DNA from: Sinorhizobium sp. | Lineage (GTDB): Bacteria; Pseudomonadota; Alphaproteobacteria; Rhizobiales; Rhizobiaceae | Direction: 5' to 3' | Assembly: GCA_031178305.1 (NCBI GenBank) | Contig: JAPSJG010000192.1 | Coordinates: 1 to 7,203, forward strand | DNA length: 7,203 bases | Shown here: one piece after another, positions 1 through 5,622 of the stretch | Layout: every line of letters begins with the position of its first letter | How positions within the stretch are numbered: position 1 is the first letter of the stretch | Made by a program: the position numbers and the translations under genes | The notes under the pieces: generated by a model | Databases searched by the model: none | What the model was told of the DNA's origin: nothing | Seen by the model: the letters and a program-made list of their open reading frames with translations, nothing else

Positions 1-2
1 AG

Positions 3-23
3 TTCCAGCGCGAGGTTCTTTAA
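3..23 (+). CDS. Possible 3' end of an upstream gene (partial)
   Basis: An open frame enters from the left edge and reads Phe-Gln-Arg-Glu-Val-Leu before a TAA at 21-23. This stop directly abuts the ATG of the next gene (TAAATG). Such end-to-end packing is common inside operons, so this may be the tail of a co-transcribed gene. Six codons are too few to recognise a product or prove coding, and the stop could be chance. Confidence 0.25.
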   Translation, partial: FQREVL

Positions 24-1064
24 ATGCGTGTCCTTCCGTCCGTGCTCGAAGCGATCGGCAATACGCCGCTGATCCGGCTCAACGCCGTTTCCGAAGCCAC
101 CGGCTGCAACATCCTCGGCAAGGCGGAATTTCTCAATCCCGGCCAGTCGGTGAAGGACCGGGCGGCGCTCTGGATCATCCGTGAGGCCGAGAAGGCAGGC
201 ATGCTGAGGCCCGGCGGCGTTATCGTCGAAGGCACGGCCGGCAATACGGGCATCGGCCTTGCCGTCGTCGCCAGTGCGCTCGGCTACCGCACCGTCATCG
301 TCATTCCCGAGACTCAGAGCCAGGAAAAGAAGGATGCGCTGCGCCTGCTCGGTGCCGAACTGGTCGAGGTTCCGGCGGTTCCCTACAGGAATCCCAATAA
401 TTATGTGAAGATTTCCGGGCGCCTGGCGGCCGAACTCGCCCATACCGAGCCGAACGGCGCCATATGGGCAAACCAGTTCGACAACGTCGCCAATCGGCAA
501 GCGCATGTCGACACGACTGCGCCGGAGATCTGGCGCGATACCGACGGCAAGGTCGACGGCTTCATCTGCGCCGTCGGCTCCGGCGGCACGCTTGCCGGCG
601 TGGCCGAGGGGCTGCGCGCCCGCAATCCCAACGTCAAGATCGGCATCGCCGATCCGGAAGGGGCCGCGCTTTACAACTACTATGCGCATGGCGAATTGAA
701 GGCGAGCGGTAGCTCGATCACCGAGGGCATCGGCCAAGGCCGGATAACCGCCAATCTCGAAGGCTTCACGCCCGATTTCGCTTACCAGATTCCTGATTCA
801 GAAGCCGTGCCCTACGTTTTCGACCTCATCGAGGAGGAAGGCATCTGCGTCGGCGGCTCGACCGGCATCAATATTGCCGGCGCCGTGCGGCTCGCCCGCG
901 AGCTCGGCCCCGGACATACGATCGTGACGATCCTTTGCGACTATGGTAACCGCTACCAGTCGAAGCTCTTCAATCCGGACTTCCTCGCCTCGAAAGGCCT
1001 GCCGGTGCCCGACTGGCTTACAAGGCCCTCATCCATCACCGTGCCCTACCAACCAGTCGAATAA
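24..1064 (+). CDS. cysK: Cysteine synthase-like PLP enzyme (O-acetylserine sulfhydrylase / CBS family)
   Basis: A 346-residue fold-type II PLP enzyme. The family replaces the beta substituent of O-acetylserine (or serine) with sulfide or a thiol, giving cysteine, in the cytoplasm. The N-terminus has the family signature IGNTPLIRLN (11-20). The PLP Schiff-base lysine is K44 in NPGQSVKDR. The substrate loop is TAGNTG (71-76), the PLP-phosphate loop GSGGTLAG (185-192), and the C-terminal motif CDYGNRY (305-311) corresponds to the usual PD-x-GERY. The start has a GAGG 8 nt upstream (12-15) and the first residues match the family's N-terminus. Oddities are Ala in the substrate loop where classical CysK has Ser, and GGSTGIN (277-283) where CysK has GISSGA. 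It is also longer than typical CysK (about 310-325 aa). It is therefore a divergent subgroup and the exact substrate is uncertain; the symbol is by family only. It leads a tight cluster, with the next gene 3 bp away. Confidence 0.85.
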   Translation: MRVLPSVLEAIGNTPLIRLNAVSEATGCNILGKAEFLNPGQSVKDRAALWIIREAEKAGMLRPGGVIVEGTAGNTGIGLAVVASALGYRTVIVIPETQSQEKKDALRLLGAELVEVPAVPYRNPNNYVKISGRLAAELAHTEPNGAIWANQFDNVANRQAHVDTTAPEIWRDTDGKVDGFICAVGSGGTLAGVAEGLRARNPNVKIGIADPEGAALYNYYAHGELKASGSSITEGIGQGRITANLEGFTPDFAYQIPDSEAVPYVFDLIEEEGICVGGSTGINIAGAVRLARELGPGHTIVTILCDYGNRYQSKLFNPDFLASKGLPVPDWLTRPSSITVPYQPVE

Positions 1065-1067
1065 TCG

Positions 1068-1817
1068 ATGACCAGGACCGTGACTGCCCTCTTCCGTGAC
1101 GATTTCTACCTCGCGACCTGCGAAGCGCATGTGACCAGAATTCTGGAGGATGGCGGGATCGAGCTCGATCAGACCTGCTTCTATGCCACCTCCGGGGGCC
1201 AGCCCGGCGACACGGGCTTTTTCGAGCGCGAGGACGGCAGCCGCATCGCCATCGTCGACACGCGACATGGCGCCGCCAAGGACGTCATCGTGCATCTGCC
1301 GTCCGGCGGGCAGCCGCTTCCCACCGTTGGCGAGAAGCTCGTCCTGCACATCGATTGGCCCCGCCGCTACCGGCTGATGCGCATGCATACCGCCTGTCAC
1401 CTGCTTTCCGTCGTCTGCCCCTATCCGATCACCGGCGCGGCGGTCGGCGAGGAGGAAAGCCGCGTCGATTTCGACATGAGCGAAACGATCGACAAGGATC
1501 AGGTGACGGCGGCGCTGATGAAGCTCGTCGAGGAGAACCATCCCGTCTATGTGCAATGGATCACGGACGAGGAACTCGCCGCCAATCCCGGTGTCGTCAA
1601 ATCGAAGAATGTTCGCCCGCCACTCGGTTTAGGCCGCGTGAGCCTCGTCTGCATCGGCGAAAACTCCTCGGTCGACAGTCAGCCCTGCGGTGGCACGCAT
1701 GTGTCGGAGACCCAGGAAGTCGGCGCGATCCACATCGCAAAGATCGAAAAGAAGGGTAAAGAGAACCGGCGCTTTCGGATACGATTCGTATCGCCGGAAG
1801 ATCGAGCCGCCGTGTAA
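1068..1817 (+). CDS. alaX: Alanyl-tRNA editing protein, AlaX type II
   Basis: A 249-residue free-standing homologue of the AlaRS editing domain. Family members hydrolyse Ser-tRNA(Ala) and sometimes Gly-tRNA(Ala), preventing mistranslation of alanine codons in the cytoplasm. The zinc ligands are visible: the HTACH motif gives H107 and H111, and QPCGGTH gives C207 and H211. A small N-terminal beta-barrel region carries FYATSGGQPGDTG (38-50), the hallmark of AlaX/AlaRS proteins. The length fits type II AlaX (N-terminal barrel plus editing core); type I is near 160 aa. It lacks the AlaRS catalytic domain, so it cannot charge tRNA. The ATG lies 3 bp after the preceding stop and I see no convincing Shine-Dalgarno, so translation is probably coupled to the cysteine synthase-like gene. 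The link with sulfur and serine metabolism is positional only. Confidence 0.9.
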   Translation: MTRTVTALFRDDFYLATCEAHVTRILEDGGIELDQTCFYATSGGQPGDTGFFEREDGSRIAIVDTRHGAAKDVIVHLPSGGQPLPTVGEKLVLHIDWPRRYRLMRMHTACHLLSVVCPYPITGAAVGEEESRVDFDMSETIDKDQVTAALMKLVEENHPVYVQWITDEELAANPGVVKSKNVRPPLGLGRVSLVCIGENSSVDSQPCGGTHVSETQEVGAIHIAKIEKKGKENRRFRIRFVSPEDRAAV

Positions 1818-1833
1818 TCCGTGGAGTGACGAG

Positions 1834-2694
1834 ATGAACGAGAAAAACAACAAGAGCACCTTCGTTGTCTCCGCCGATTGGCTGGAGCAGCGCCTCGGCA
1901 ATCTCGACATCAAGATCGTCGATGCGTCCTGGTACCTGCCGGCGCAGAATCGCGACCCGAAGGCGGAATACGAGGCGGCCCATATCCCCGGCGCGGTCTT
2001 CTTCGACCAGGATGCAATCGCCGACCAGACGAGCGGCCTGCCACACACCCTGCCCTCACCCGAAGCCTTCGCCGAGGCCGTTGGCGCCATGGGCATCAGT
2101 GAAGAGGACACGATCGTCGTTTATGACGGCCCCGGCATCTTCACCGCGCCGAGAGTCTGGTGGATGTTCCGGATCATGGGCGCAAAGAACGTCTTCGTCC
2201 TCGACGGCGGTATGGACGGCTGGAAGGCGGAGGAACGGCCGACGACGACCGATATCCCAAGGCCCACGCGACGCAGCTTTCGCCCGAGCTTCGATGCGAA
2301 CGTCGTCACTTCTTTCGAGCGCATGAAGGATGTTGTCGAAAATCGACTGGCGCAGATCGCCGATGCGCGAAGCGCCGGCCGGTTCACCGGGGAGGAGGCT
2401 GAGCCGCGCGCAGGCATGCGGTCGGGCCATATGCCAGGCGCCAAGAGTCTGCCCGCAGGTTTTTTCTCCGACAAAGGCAAGCTCAAGGAGCTCGGAGCTC
2501 TGCGCCAAACCTTTGCGGATGCCGGGATCGACCTCACGAAGCCGGTCGTCACCACCTGCGGATCCGGCGTAACCGCGGCCATCATAACGCTGGCACTTCA
2601 ATCATTGGGCCATACGGAGAATACGCTTTATGATGGCTCCTGGTCGGAATGGGGCGGGCGGCCCGATACCCCCGTCGCAATCGGTAGAGAGTGA
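1834..2694 (+). CDS. sseA: 3-mercaptopyruvate sulfurtransferase (tandem rhodanese)
   Basis: A 286-residue two-domain rhodanese. 3-Mercaptopyruvate sulfurtransferases move sulfur from 3-mercaptopyruvate (cysteine's keto acid) to thiol or cyanide acceptors through a cysteine persulfide. The N-terminal, non-catalytic domain spans about residues 8-135, with EYEAAHIPGAVFFDQD (45-60) and DGGMDGW (124-130). The C-terminal domain (about 160-282) has SGHMPGAKSLP (197-207) and the active-site loop CGSGVTA (242-248). Cys242 is the nucleophile, and this loop sequence favours mercaptopyruvate over thiosulfate (thiosulfate enzymes have CRxGx[RT]). DGSWSEWG (267-274) is the usual C-terminal mark. The frame is open further upstream into alaX, but the ATG at 1834 has GGAG at 1823-1826 with 7-nt spacing and gives the normal family length. 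The gap after alaX is 16 bp. Its stop overlaps the next gene by 4 bp (GTGA). Confidence 0.92.
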   Translation: MNEKNNKSTFVVSADWLEQRLGNLDIKIVDASWYLPAQNRDPKAEYEAAHIPGAVFFDQDAIADQTSGLPHTLPSPEAFAEAVGAMGISEEDTIVVYDGPGIFTAPRVWWMFRIMGAKNVFVLDGGMDGWKAEERPTTTDIPRPTRRSFRPSFDANVVTSFERMKDVVENRLAQIADARSAGRFTGEEAEPRAGMRSGHMPGAKSLPAGFFSDKGKLKELGALRQTFADAGIDLTKPVVTTCGSGVTAAIITLALQSLGHTENTLYDGSWSEWGGRPDTPVAIGRE

Positions 2695-3263
2695 AAGCCA
2701 TGCAAGGATCGAAGCCTGCCGCAATCACGGCACATGTGACCGAACTCGAAATGACGTCGCCGCCGAAGCAGAGCCTACCGATGCCTGTGAACATCCATAC
2801 GGCGATCCTGCGCGTGTTCGACATCCCGCTCGCCTATTATCGTTTCCTTTATCTGCGCGTCGGCAAGCGCTGGCATTGGGCGGACCGACTGCGCATGAGC
2901 GACGAGGAACTGACTGCACTGCTGCACGACAAGCGAACCACTTTGACGGTCCTTTACGTCAACGGCGCGCCTGCCGGCTTCTTCGAACTGCAGCAGCAGG
3001 AGGACGACGTCATCGAGATCACCCATTTCGGGCTCATGGAGCATGCGCTCGGCCTCGGGCTCGGCAAATGGTTCCTGCTGCAGACCTTGCTTGCCGCCTG
3101 GGCCATGGATCCCCGCAAGGTCACGGTGACGACCAACACTCTCGACCATCCCCGCGCCTTGCAGCTCTACCAGCAATTCGGCTTCTCCCCGGTTGCCACC
3201 CGCGAAGCGTTGGTCGAGCCGCTGACGGACGACGAACTGCTCGCCTTCGTGAAAAAGCTGTAG
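2691..3263 (+). CDS. GNAT family N-acetyltransferase
   Basis: A 190-residue protein with the acetyl-CoA-dependent GNAT fold. The acetyl-CoA pyrophosphate loop is in GLMEHALGLGLGKWFL (114-129), with a GLGLGK turn in place of the usual Q/RxxGxG/A. The following beta-strand and helix read VTVTTNTLDHPRALQLYQQF (144-163), ending in the typical YxxxGF. A central antiparallel strand pair (LTVLYVNGAPAGFFEL, 85-100) also fits. The GTG start at 2691 overlaps the sseA stop by 4 bp (GTGA). An in-frame ATG at 2700, with a GAGAG stretch about 9 nt before it, is equally possible, and 2781 would trim a poorly conserved-looking N-terminus. The acceptor substrate cannot be read from sequence. Co-transcription with sseA is likely. 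There is no membrane segment, so it should be cytoplasmic. Confidence 0.85.
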   Translation: MKAMQGSKPAAITAHVTELEMTSPPKQSLPMPVNIHTAILRVFDIPLAYYRFLYLRVGKRWHWADRLRMSDEELTALLHDKRTTLTVLYVNGAPAGFFELQQQEDDVIEITHFGLMEHALGLGLGKWFLLQTLLAAWAMDPRKVTVTTNTLDHPRALQLYQQFGFSPVATREALVEPLTDDELLAFVKKL

Positions 3264-3362
3264 AACTGAACAGGTCGGCATCATCTTCGAAGAAGGCCAT
3301 CAAATTCATGTCTCTGCACAATGGAGGCCAACGCCCGGGCGGACGCACGCGCCGCGCATCGG
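3264..3362. other. Convergent intergenic gap with no clear terminator
   Basis: The acetyltransferase (+) and response regulator (-) end facing each other across 99 bp. The only symmetry I see is a 10-bp perfect palindrome TCTTCGAAGA (3284-3293) and GCCCGGGC (3333-3340). Neither is followed by a T-run on either strand. No canonical intrinsic terminator can be supported, so termination here may be Rho-dependent or lie within the genes. Confidence 0.5.
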
Positions 3363-4088
3363 TTACCACTGCTCTTTGAGCCAGTCTTGCAACTCCGCCT
3401 CGGCCTTCTCCAATGCGCTGTGATTCAAGAGCTTGCGCAAGAATGCGATTGTGACGGCGCGGGCACGAAGATTGAATCGGCTGTCGGTATGTTCTTCGGC
3501 GACCACCTGGTAGACGTCCAGCTTGTCGTAGAGCTGCTGTAGCCGGTTCTGTACACTGCGCAGCGACAGGCTCCGGCGTTTTGCAATTGCCCGGTCGGTC
3601 AATCCGAGCGCGATGTCGACAAGCACCTCATATTCCGAATCGGTGAAGCTGTTGGCGCGGCCGATGGTCTTCTGCTGCAAACCGCGCACCTCGCGATCGA
3701 TCACGCATTGGCTTTCGACGAAGATCGAGCGAAGCGCCAGCTTCAGCCGCTCGTCGGATGCGGACTTCAACACATAGCCATAGGCGGCCCCGTCCGGAAC
3801 GATGCGCGATACGCCGCGGACGTAGGCCTCGTCGGAGTAATTCGACCAGAAGAGGATGCGCGTCTCCGGACGTTCTTTCCAGATGGTGCGCGCCGCTTCG
3901 ATCCCATTGCGGCTCGTCATCTGCAGGTCCATCACTATGTGCGCGGATTTATGATCGCGGGCGAGTTGTTCCCCGGCGACGCCATTCTCGGCCTCGATGA
4001 TCGAGTCGCACTCGGGCAATGCCGCACAGACCGCCTCGTGCAGGTACGAACGATGAAGCGGGTCGTCCTCCACGATCAGTACCTTCAT
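3363..4088 (-). CDS. Two-component response regulator, REC plus LuxR-type HTH
   Basis: A 241-residue NarL/FixJ-like transcription regulator. The receiver domain (about 2-122) has the acidic pocket EDD (7-9), phosphoacceptor D54 in IVMDLQM, the switch Ser82 in LFWSN, and conserved K108 in YVLKS. The DNA-binding part starts near FTDSEYEVLVDIALGLTDRA (148-167), matching the LuxR pattern L-T-x-R-E-x-E-V-L, with the scaffold and recognition helices running to YDKLDV (187-192). It departs from the family after KLDV: about 14 extra residues precede R-x-x-AV, the start of the usual last helix, and a charged tail of about 20 residues follows. The total is longer than the usual 205-220 aa. The ATG has GGAGG (4100-4096) with 7-nt spacing, a near-ideal site. 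It sits 13 bp downstream of the kinase gene, its probable phosphate donor. The target genes are not shown by sequence; the divergent transporter is the obvious candidate. Confidence 0.88.
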   Translation of the reverse strand: MKVLIVEDDPLHRSYLHEAVCAALPECDSIIEAENGVAGEQLARDHKSAHIVMDLQMTSRNGIEAARTIWKERPETRILFWSNYSDEAYVRGVSRIVPDGAAYGYVLKSASDERLKLALRSIFVESQCVIDREVRGLQQKTIGRANSFTDSEYEVLVDIALGLTDRAIAKRRSLSLRSVQNRLQQLYDKLDVYQVVAEEHTDSRFNLRARAVTIAFLRKLLNHSALEKAEAELQDWLKEQW

Positions 4089-4095
4089 CGTTGAT

Positions 4096-4101
4096 CCTCC
4101 C
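4096..4101 (-). promoter_or_regulatory. Strong ribosome binding site of the response regulator
   Basis: On the minus strand GGGAGG lies 7 nt before the regulator ATG and immediately follows the kinase stop codon. Its strength suggests that the regulator is translated independently of, and perhaps in excess of, the kinase encoded on the same message. Confidence 0.7.
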
Positions 4102-5343
4102 TCATGGCTGTGGCTCCGCGCCTGCCGAGCACTGCTCGAGCGGCAGTTGAACAGTCACCGTGGTGCCGCGATTTTTGCGCCCCGGTCCGATCGCGAACTT
4201 CGCCGAAATGAGCCGTGCCCGCGTCTTCATGCTGTCGATGCCGCCGCCGATGCGCCCACGGGCCCTCGCAAGACCGCGCCCGTCGTCCGAAATCTCGATT
4301 GAGAGCTGGCCCGCCTCGAGCCAAAGCCTGACGGTGATCGCTATCGGCTGGGCGTGGCGGACGGCGTTGTTGATCGCTTCCTGCGCAATCCGGAAAAGTG
4401 CAACGCTTACCGTCGGTTCGAGGCCGTCGAGAGCACCCGCGGTCTCGTCGATCAGCGCCCACTCGATCGGCATCGCGCTGTCGCGCACCGACCGGTCGAG
4501 GTGATTCTCGACTGCTTGGGCGAGCCCGAAGAGCTGCAAGACGGAAGGTTTTGCCTGCTCGATGATCTGCCGCAAGTCCTGCATGCAATGGTGGAGGCCC
4601 CTGGAGATCGGGTCCAGTGCCTCGCTGTTCAGTTCACCGCTACGAGCCAGGCGATCGATGCGGCGCGACAGCCGCGTGAGGTCGGCGAGCGTCTGATCGT
4701 GGAGGTCCATGCCGATGCGCTGGCGCTCCTGTTCCAAGGCTTCGGTCAACTTCAACGCGCCCTGCCTCAGCCCTTCCTCGCGTGCACGCGCCTCCGCCTC
4801 GACGATGGCGGACTGCTGGGCCTGTTCGGCGGCCCGGAGTGCGAAGAAATAGGGCGCCAGCAGGTCGGCGATGATCCGCGCCCTGGCAATGTCCTCCATC
4901 GCGTATAATCCAGCCCGTTGCGACGAGCAGCTGAGCGCTGCGATGGTCGTACCTTGCACCTTCATCGGCACATGCAAGCGGCTGCGCAGCGATTGCTCGA
5001 TGATCGGTCGCTTGAAAGCGCCCTCGAAATGAAAGCGCGCATCATTGATCGCGTCGTCCGTGAGCAGGTAATCCACCTCGCCCCAGAGGAGGGAGCGGAT
5101 GGGGCTGTTGGCAACCGGCGCCGAGGCAACATCTCCCCATGCGGTGTCCATGCCGGTTTCGTAAGCGGTATGATAATTGCCGTCGACCATCAGAATGCAG
5201 ACATCGAGATGGTCGTGGGGGATGATATGCGCCACTTCCGCCGCGACGGCGCGGATTGCCGAGCGGAAGTCGAGTTGCCCAGCGAGCAGCCGGGATATAC
5301 CAAGATAGTGATCGACCAGTGCGGCCGGCGCCATGTGCGGCAT
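4102..5343 (-). CDS. Cytosolic GAF-domain sensor histidine kinase (HisKA_3 type)
   Basis: With the chosen start the protein has 413 residues. The N-terminal half (about 15-165) resembles a GAF domain, an intracellular small-molecule or redox sensing fold. A charged, probably coiled-coil linker follows (about 171-209). The dimerisation/phosphotransfer box is RQRIGMDLHDQTLADLTRL, with phospho-acceptor H215 followed by the D typical of the NarX/DegS group. The ATPase domain has QEAINNAVRHA (N box, Asn325/326), DDGRG (G1, 353-357) and GGGIDSMKTRA (G2, 366-376). No transmembrane helix or signal peptide is present, so the signal is likely cytoplasmic. The start is uncertain: the frame is open to an ATG at 5502, with others at 5403 (433 aa) and 5373. 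The ATG at 5343 has GGGAGGA (5359-5353) about 10 nt upstream. The 5403 start has no visible ribosome site, and that of 5373 is only 2 nt away. It is co-directional with the response regulator, which it probably phosphorylates. Confidence 0.87.
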   Translation of the reverse strand: MPHMAPAALVDHYLGISRLLAGQLDFRSAIRAVAAEVAHIIPHDHLDVCILMVDGNYHTAYETGMDTAWGDVASAPVANSPIRSLLWGEVDYLLTDDAINDARFHFEGAFKRPIIEQSLRSRLHVPMKVQGTTIAALSCSSQRAGLYAMEDIARARIIADLLAPYFFALRAAEQAQQSAIVEAEARAREEGLRQGALKLTEALEQERQRIGMDLHDQTLADLTRLSRRIDRLARSGELNSEALDPISRGLHHCMQDLRQIIEQAKPSVLQLFGLAQAVENHLDRSVRDSAMPIEWALIDETAGALDGLEPTVSVALFRIAQEAINNAVRHAQPIAITVRLWLEAGQLSIEISDDGRGLARARGRIGGGIDSMKTRARLISAKFAIGPGRKNRGTTVTVQLPLEQCSAGAEPQP

Positions 5344-5352
5344 GTCCGCAGT

Positions 5353-5359
5353 TCCTCCC
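5353..5359 (-). promoter_or_regulatory. Ribosome binding site that favours the 5343 kinase start
   Basis: On the minus strand GGGAGGA precedes the ATG at 5343 by about 10 nt. It is the best-spaced Shine-Dalgarno among the four candidate kinase starts. If translation really began at 5403 or 5502, this sequence would simply be coding. Confidence 0.5.
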
Positions 5360-5471
5360 GCGATCGCTTCCATTCCCTCCGATGTGGCGACCGCTTTCTC
5401 CATTAAGCGCTTTACGGGGCATTTTCGTCTTGCACGAACACGCAACCTTTGGTGCAGAACCCCGCAAACGC

Positions 5472-5503
5472 ATTGCCGTATCCTGTCTGTACAGGCAGGC
5501 AAT
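5472..5503. promoter_or_regulatory. Nested inverted repeat, candidate operator
   Basis: The core CCTGTCTGT/ACAGGCAGG (5482-5499) is a nine-bp-per-arm inverted repeat with one mismatch, centred on TGTACA. Outer arms ATTGCC (5472-5477) and GGCAAT (5498-5503) form a second, perfect six-bp dyad centred 3 bp away. The core lies about 138 bp from the kinase ATG at 5343 and 123 bp from the binding-protein ATG, nearly midway. This fits a binding site for a dimeric regulator serving both operons, possibly the response regulator encoded here. It could also form an RNA hairpin if transcribed. Confidence 0.45.
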
Positions 5504-5522
5504 TCTCCCTCATCCTGCCCTT

Positions 5523-5543
5523 ACTGAGAGGAGGAAGCTCAGT
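5523..5543 (+). repeat. Hairpin with Shine-Dalgarno-like loop
   Basis: ACTGAG (5523-5528) pairs perfectly with CTCAGT (5538-5543) around a nine-nt loop that carries AGGAGG (5529-5534). In a transcript of the transporter operon the ribosome-site sequence would be presented in the loop, and the right arm would cover the first base or two of a GTG codon at 5542. Confidence 0.45.
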
Positions 5544-5559
5544 GCAAGAACTATTTTAA
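5542..5559 (+). CDS. Possible five-codon leader peptide
   Basis: GTG-CAA-GAA-CTA-TTT-TAA would encode fMet-Gln-Glu-Leu-Phe. It is preceded at a 7-nt distance by AGGAGG (5529-5534), as good a ribosome site as that of the real genes here. It ends 63 bp before the binding-protein ATG. No codon run suggests a classical amino-acid attenuator. It may be a leader ORF or a standby ribosome site, or the AGGAGG may be chance. Confidence 0.25.
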   Translation: MQELF

Positions 5560-5586
5560 GCCGACCGCCAATAGCGGCGACGAAGC

Positions 5587-5607
5587 GATCCGATCGAACG
5601 GCGGATC
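5587..5607 (+). repeat. Hairpin just upstream of the binding-protein ribosome site
   Basis: GATCCG (5587-5592) and CGGATC (5602-5607) form a six-bp perfect stem with a nine-nt loop. It ends 4 nt before the GGGAGG (5612-5617) of the next gene. It could shape mRNA access or stability. No T-run follows, so it is not a terminator. Confidence 0.35.
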
Positions 5608-5622
5608 CAGAGGGAGGAAAAC

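Larger units (their letters stand above)
5404..5622. promoter_or_regulatory. Divergent control region between kinase and transporter operons
   Basis: This stretch (from 5344 if the shorter kinase is right) must hold the promoters of two divergent operons. I could not find a convincing -35/-10 pair for either direction. What is visible is a dyad near the centre (5472-5503), a hairpin with an embedded AGGAGG and five-codon mini-ORF (5523-5559), a second hairpin (5587-5607) just before the binding-protein ribosome site, and three scattered TGCA-GAAC sequences. These are reported separately. Confidence 0.55.

Noticed and set aside
1029..1556. Minus-strand open frame (175 codons) opposite alaX
   Set aside because: It lies over the zinc-binding AlaX gene and crosses the end of the upstream gene. 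It has Arg/Gly/Ala/Asp-rich low-information sequence and no family features.
3284..3340. Palindromes TCTTCGAAGA and GCCCGGGC as a bidirectional terminator
   Set aside because: The palindromes are short, have no loop and are not followed by a T-run on either strand. They do not meet the form of an intrinsic terminator.
2630..3379. Plus-strand open frame (249 codons) overlapping the acetyltransferase in another frame
   Set aside because: Composition is Arg/Pro/Ala/His-rich without motifs, whereas the overlapping frame shows GNAT motifs and a 4-bp coupled start.
5430..5460. Sigma-70-like promoter with TTGCAC as -35 for the transporter
   Set aside because: No -10-like hexamer occurs 16-18 nt downstream (the sequence there is TGCAGA).
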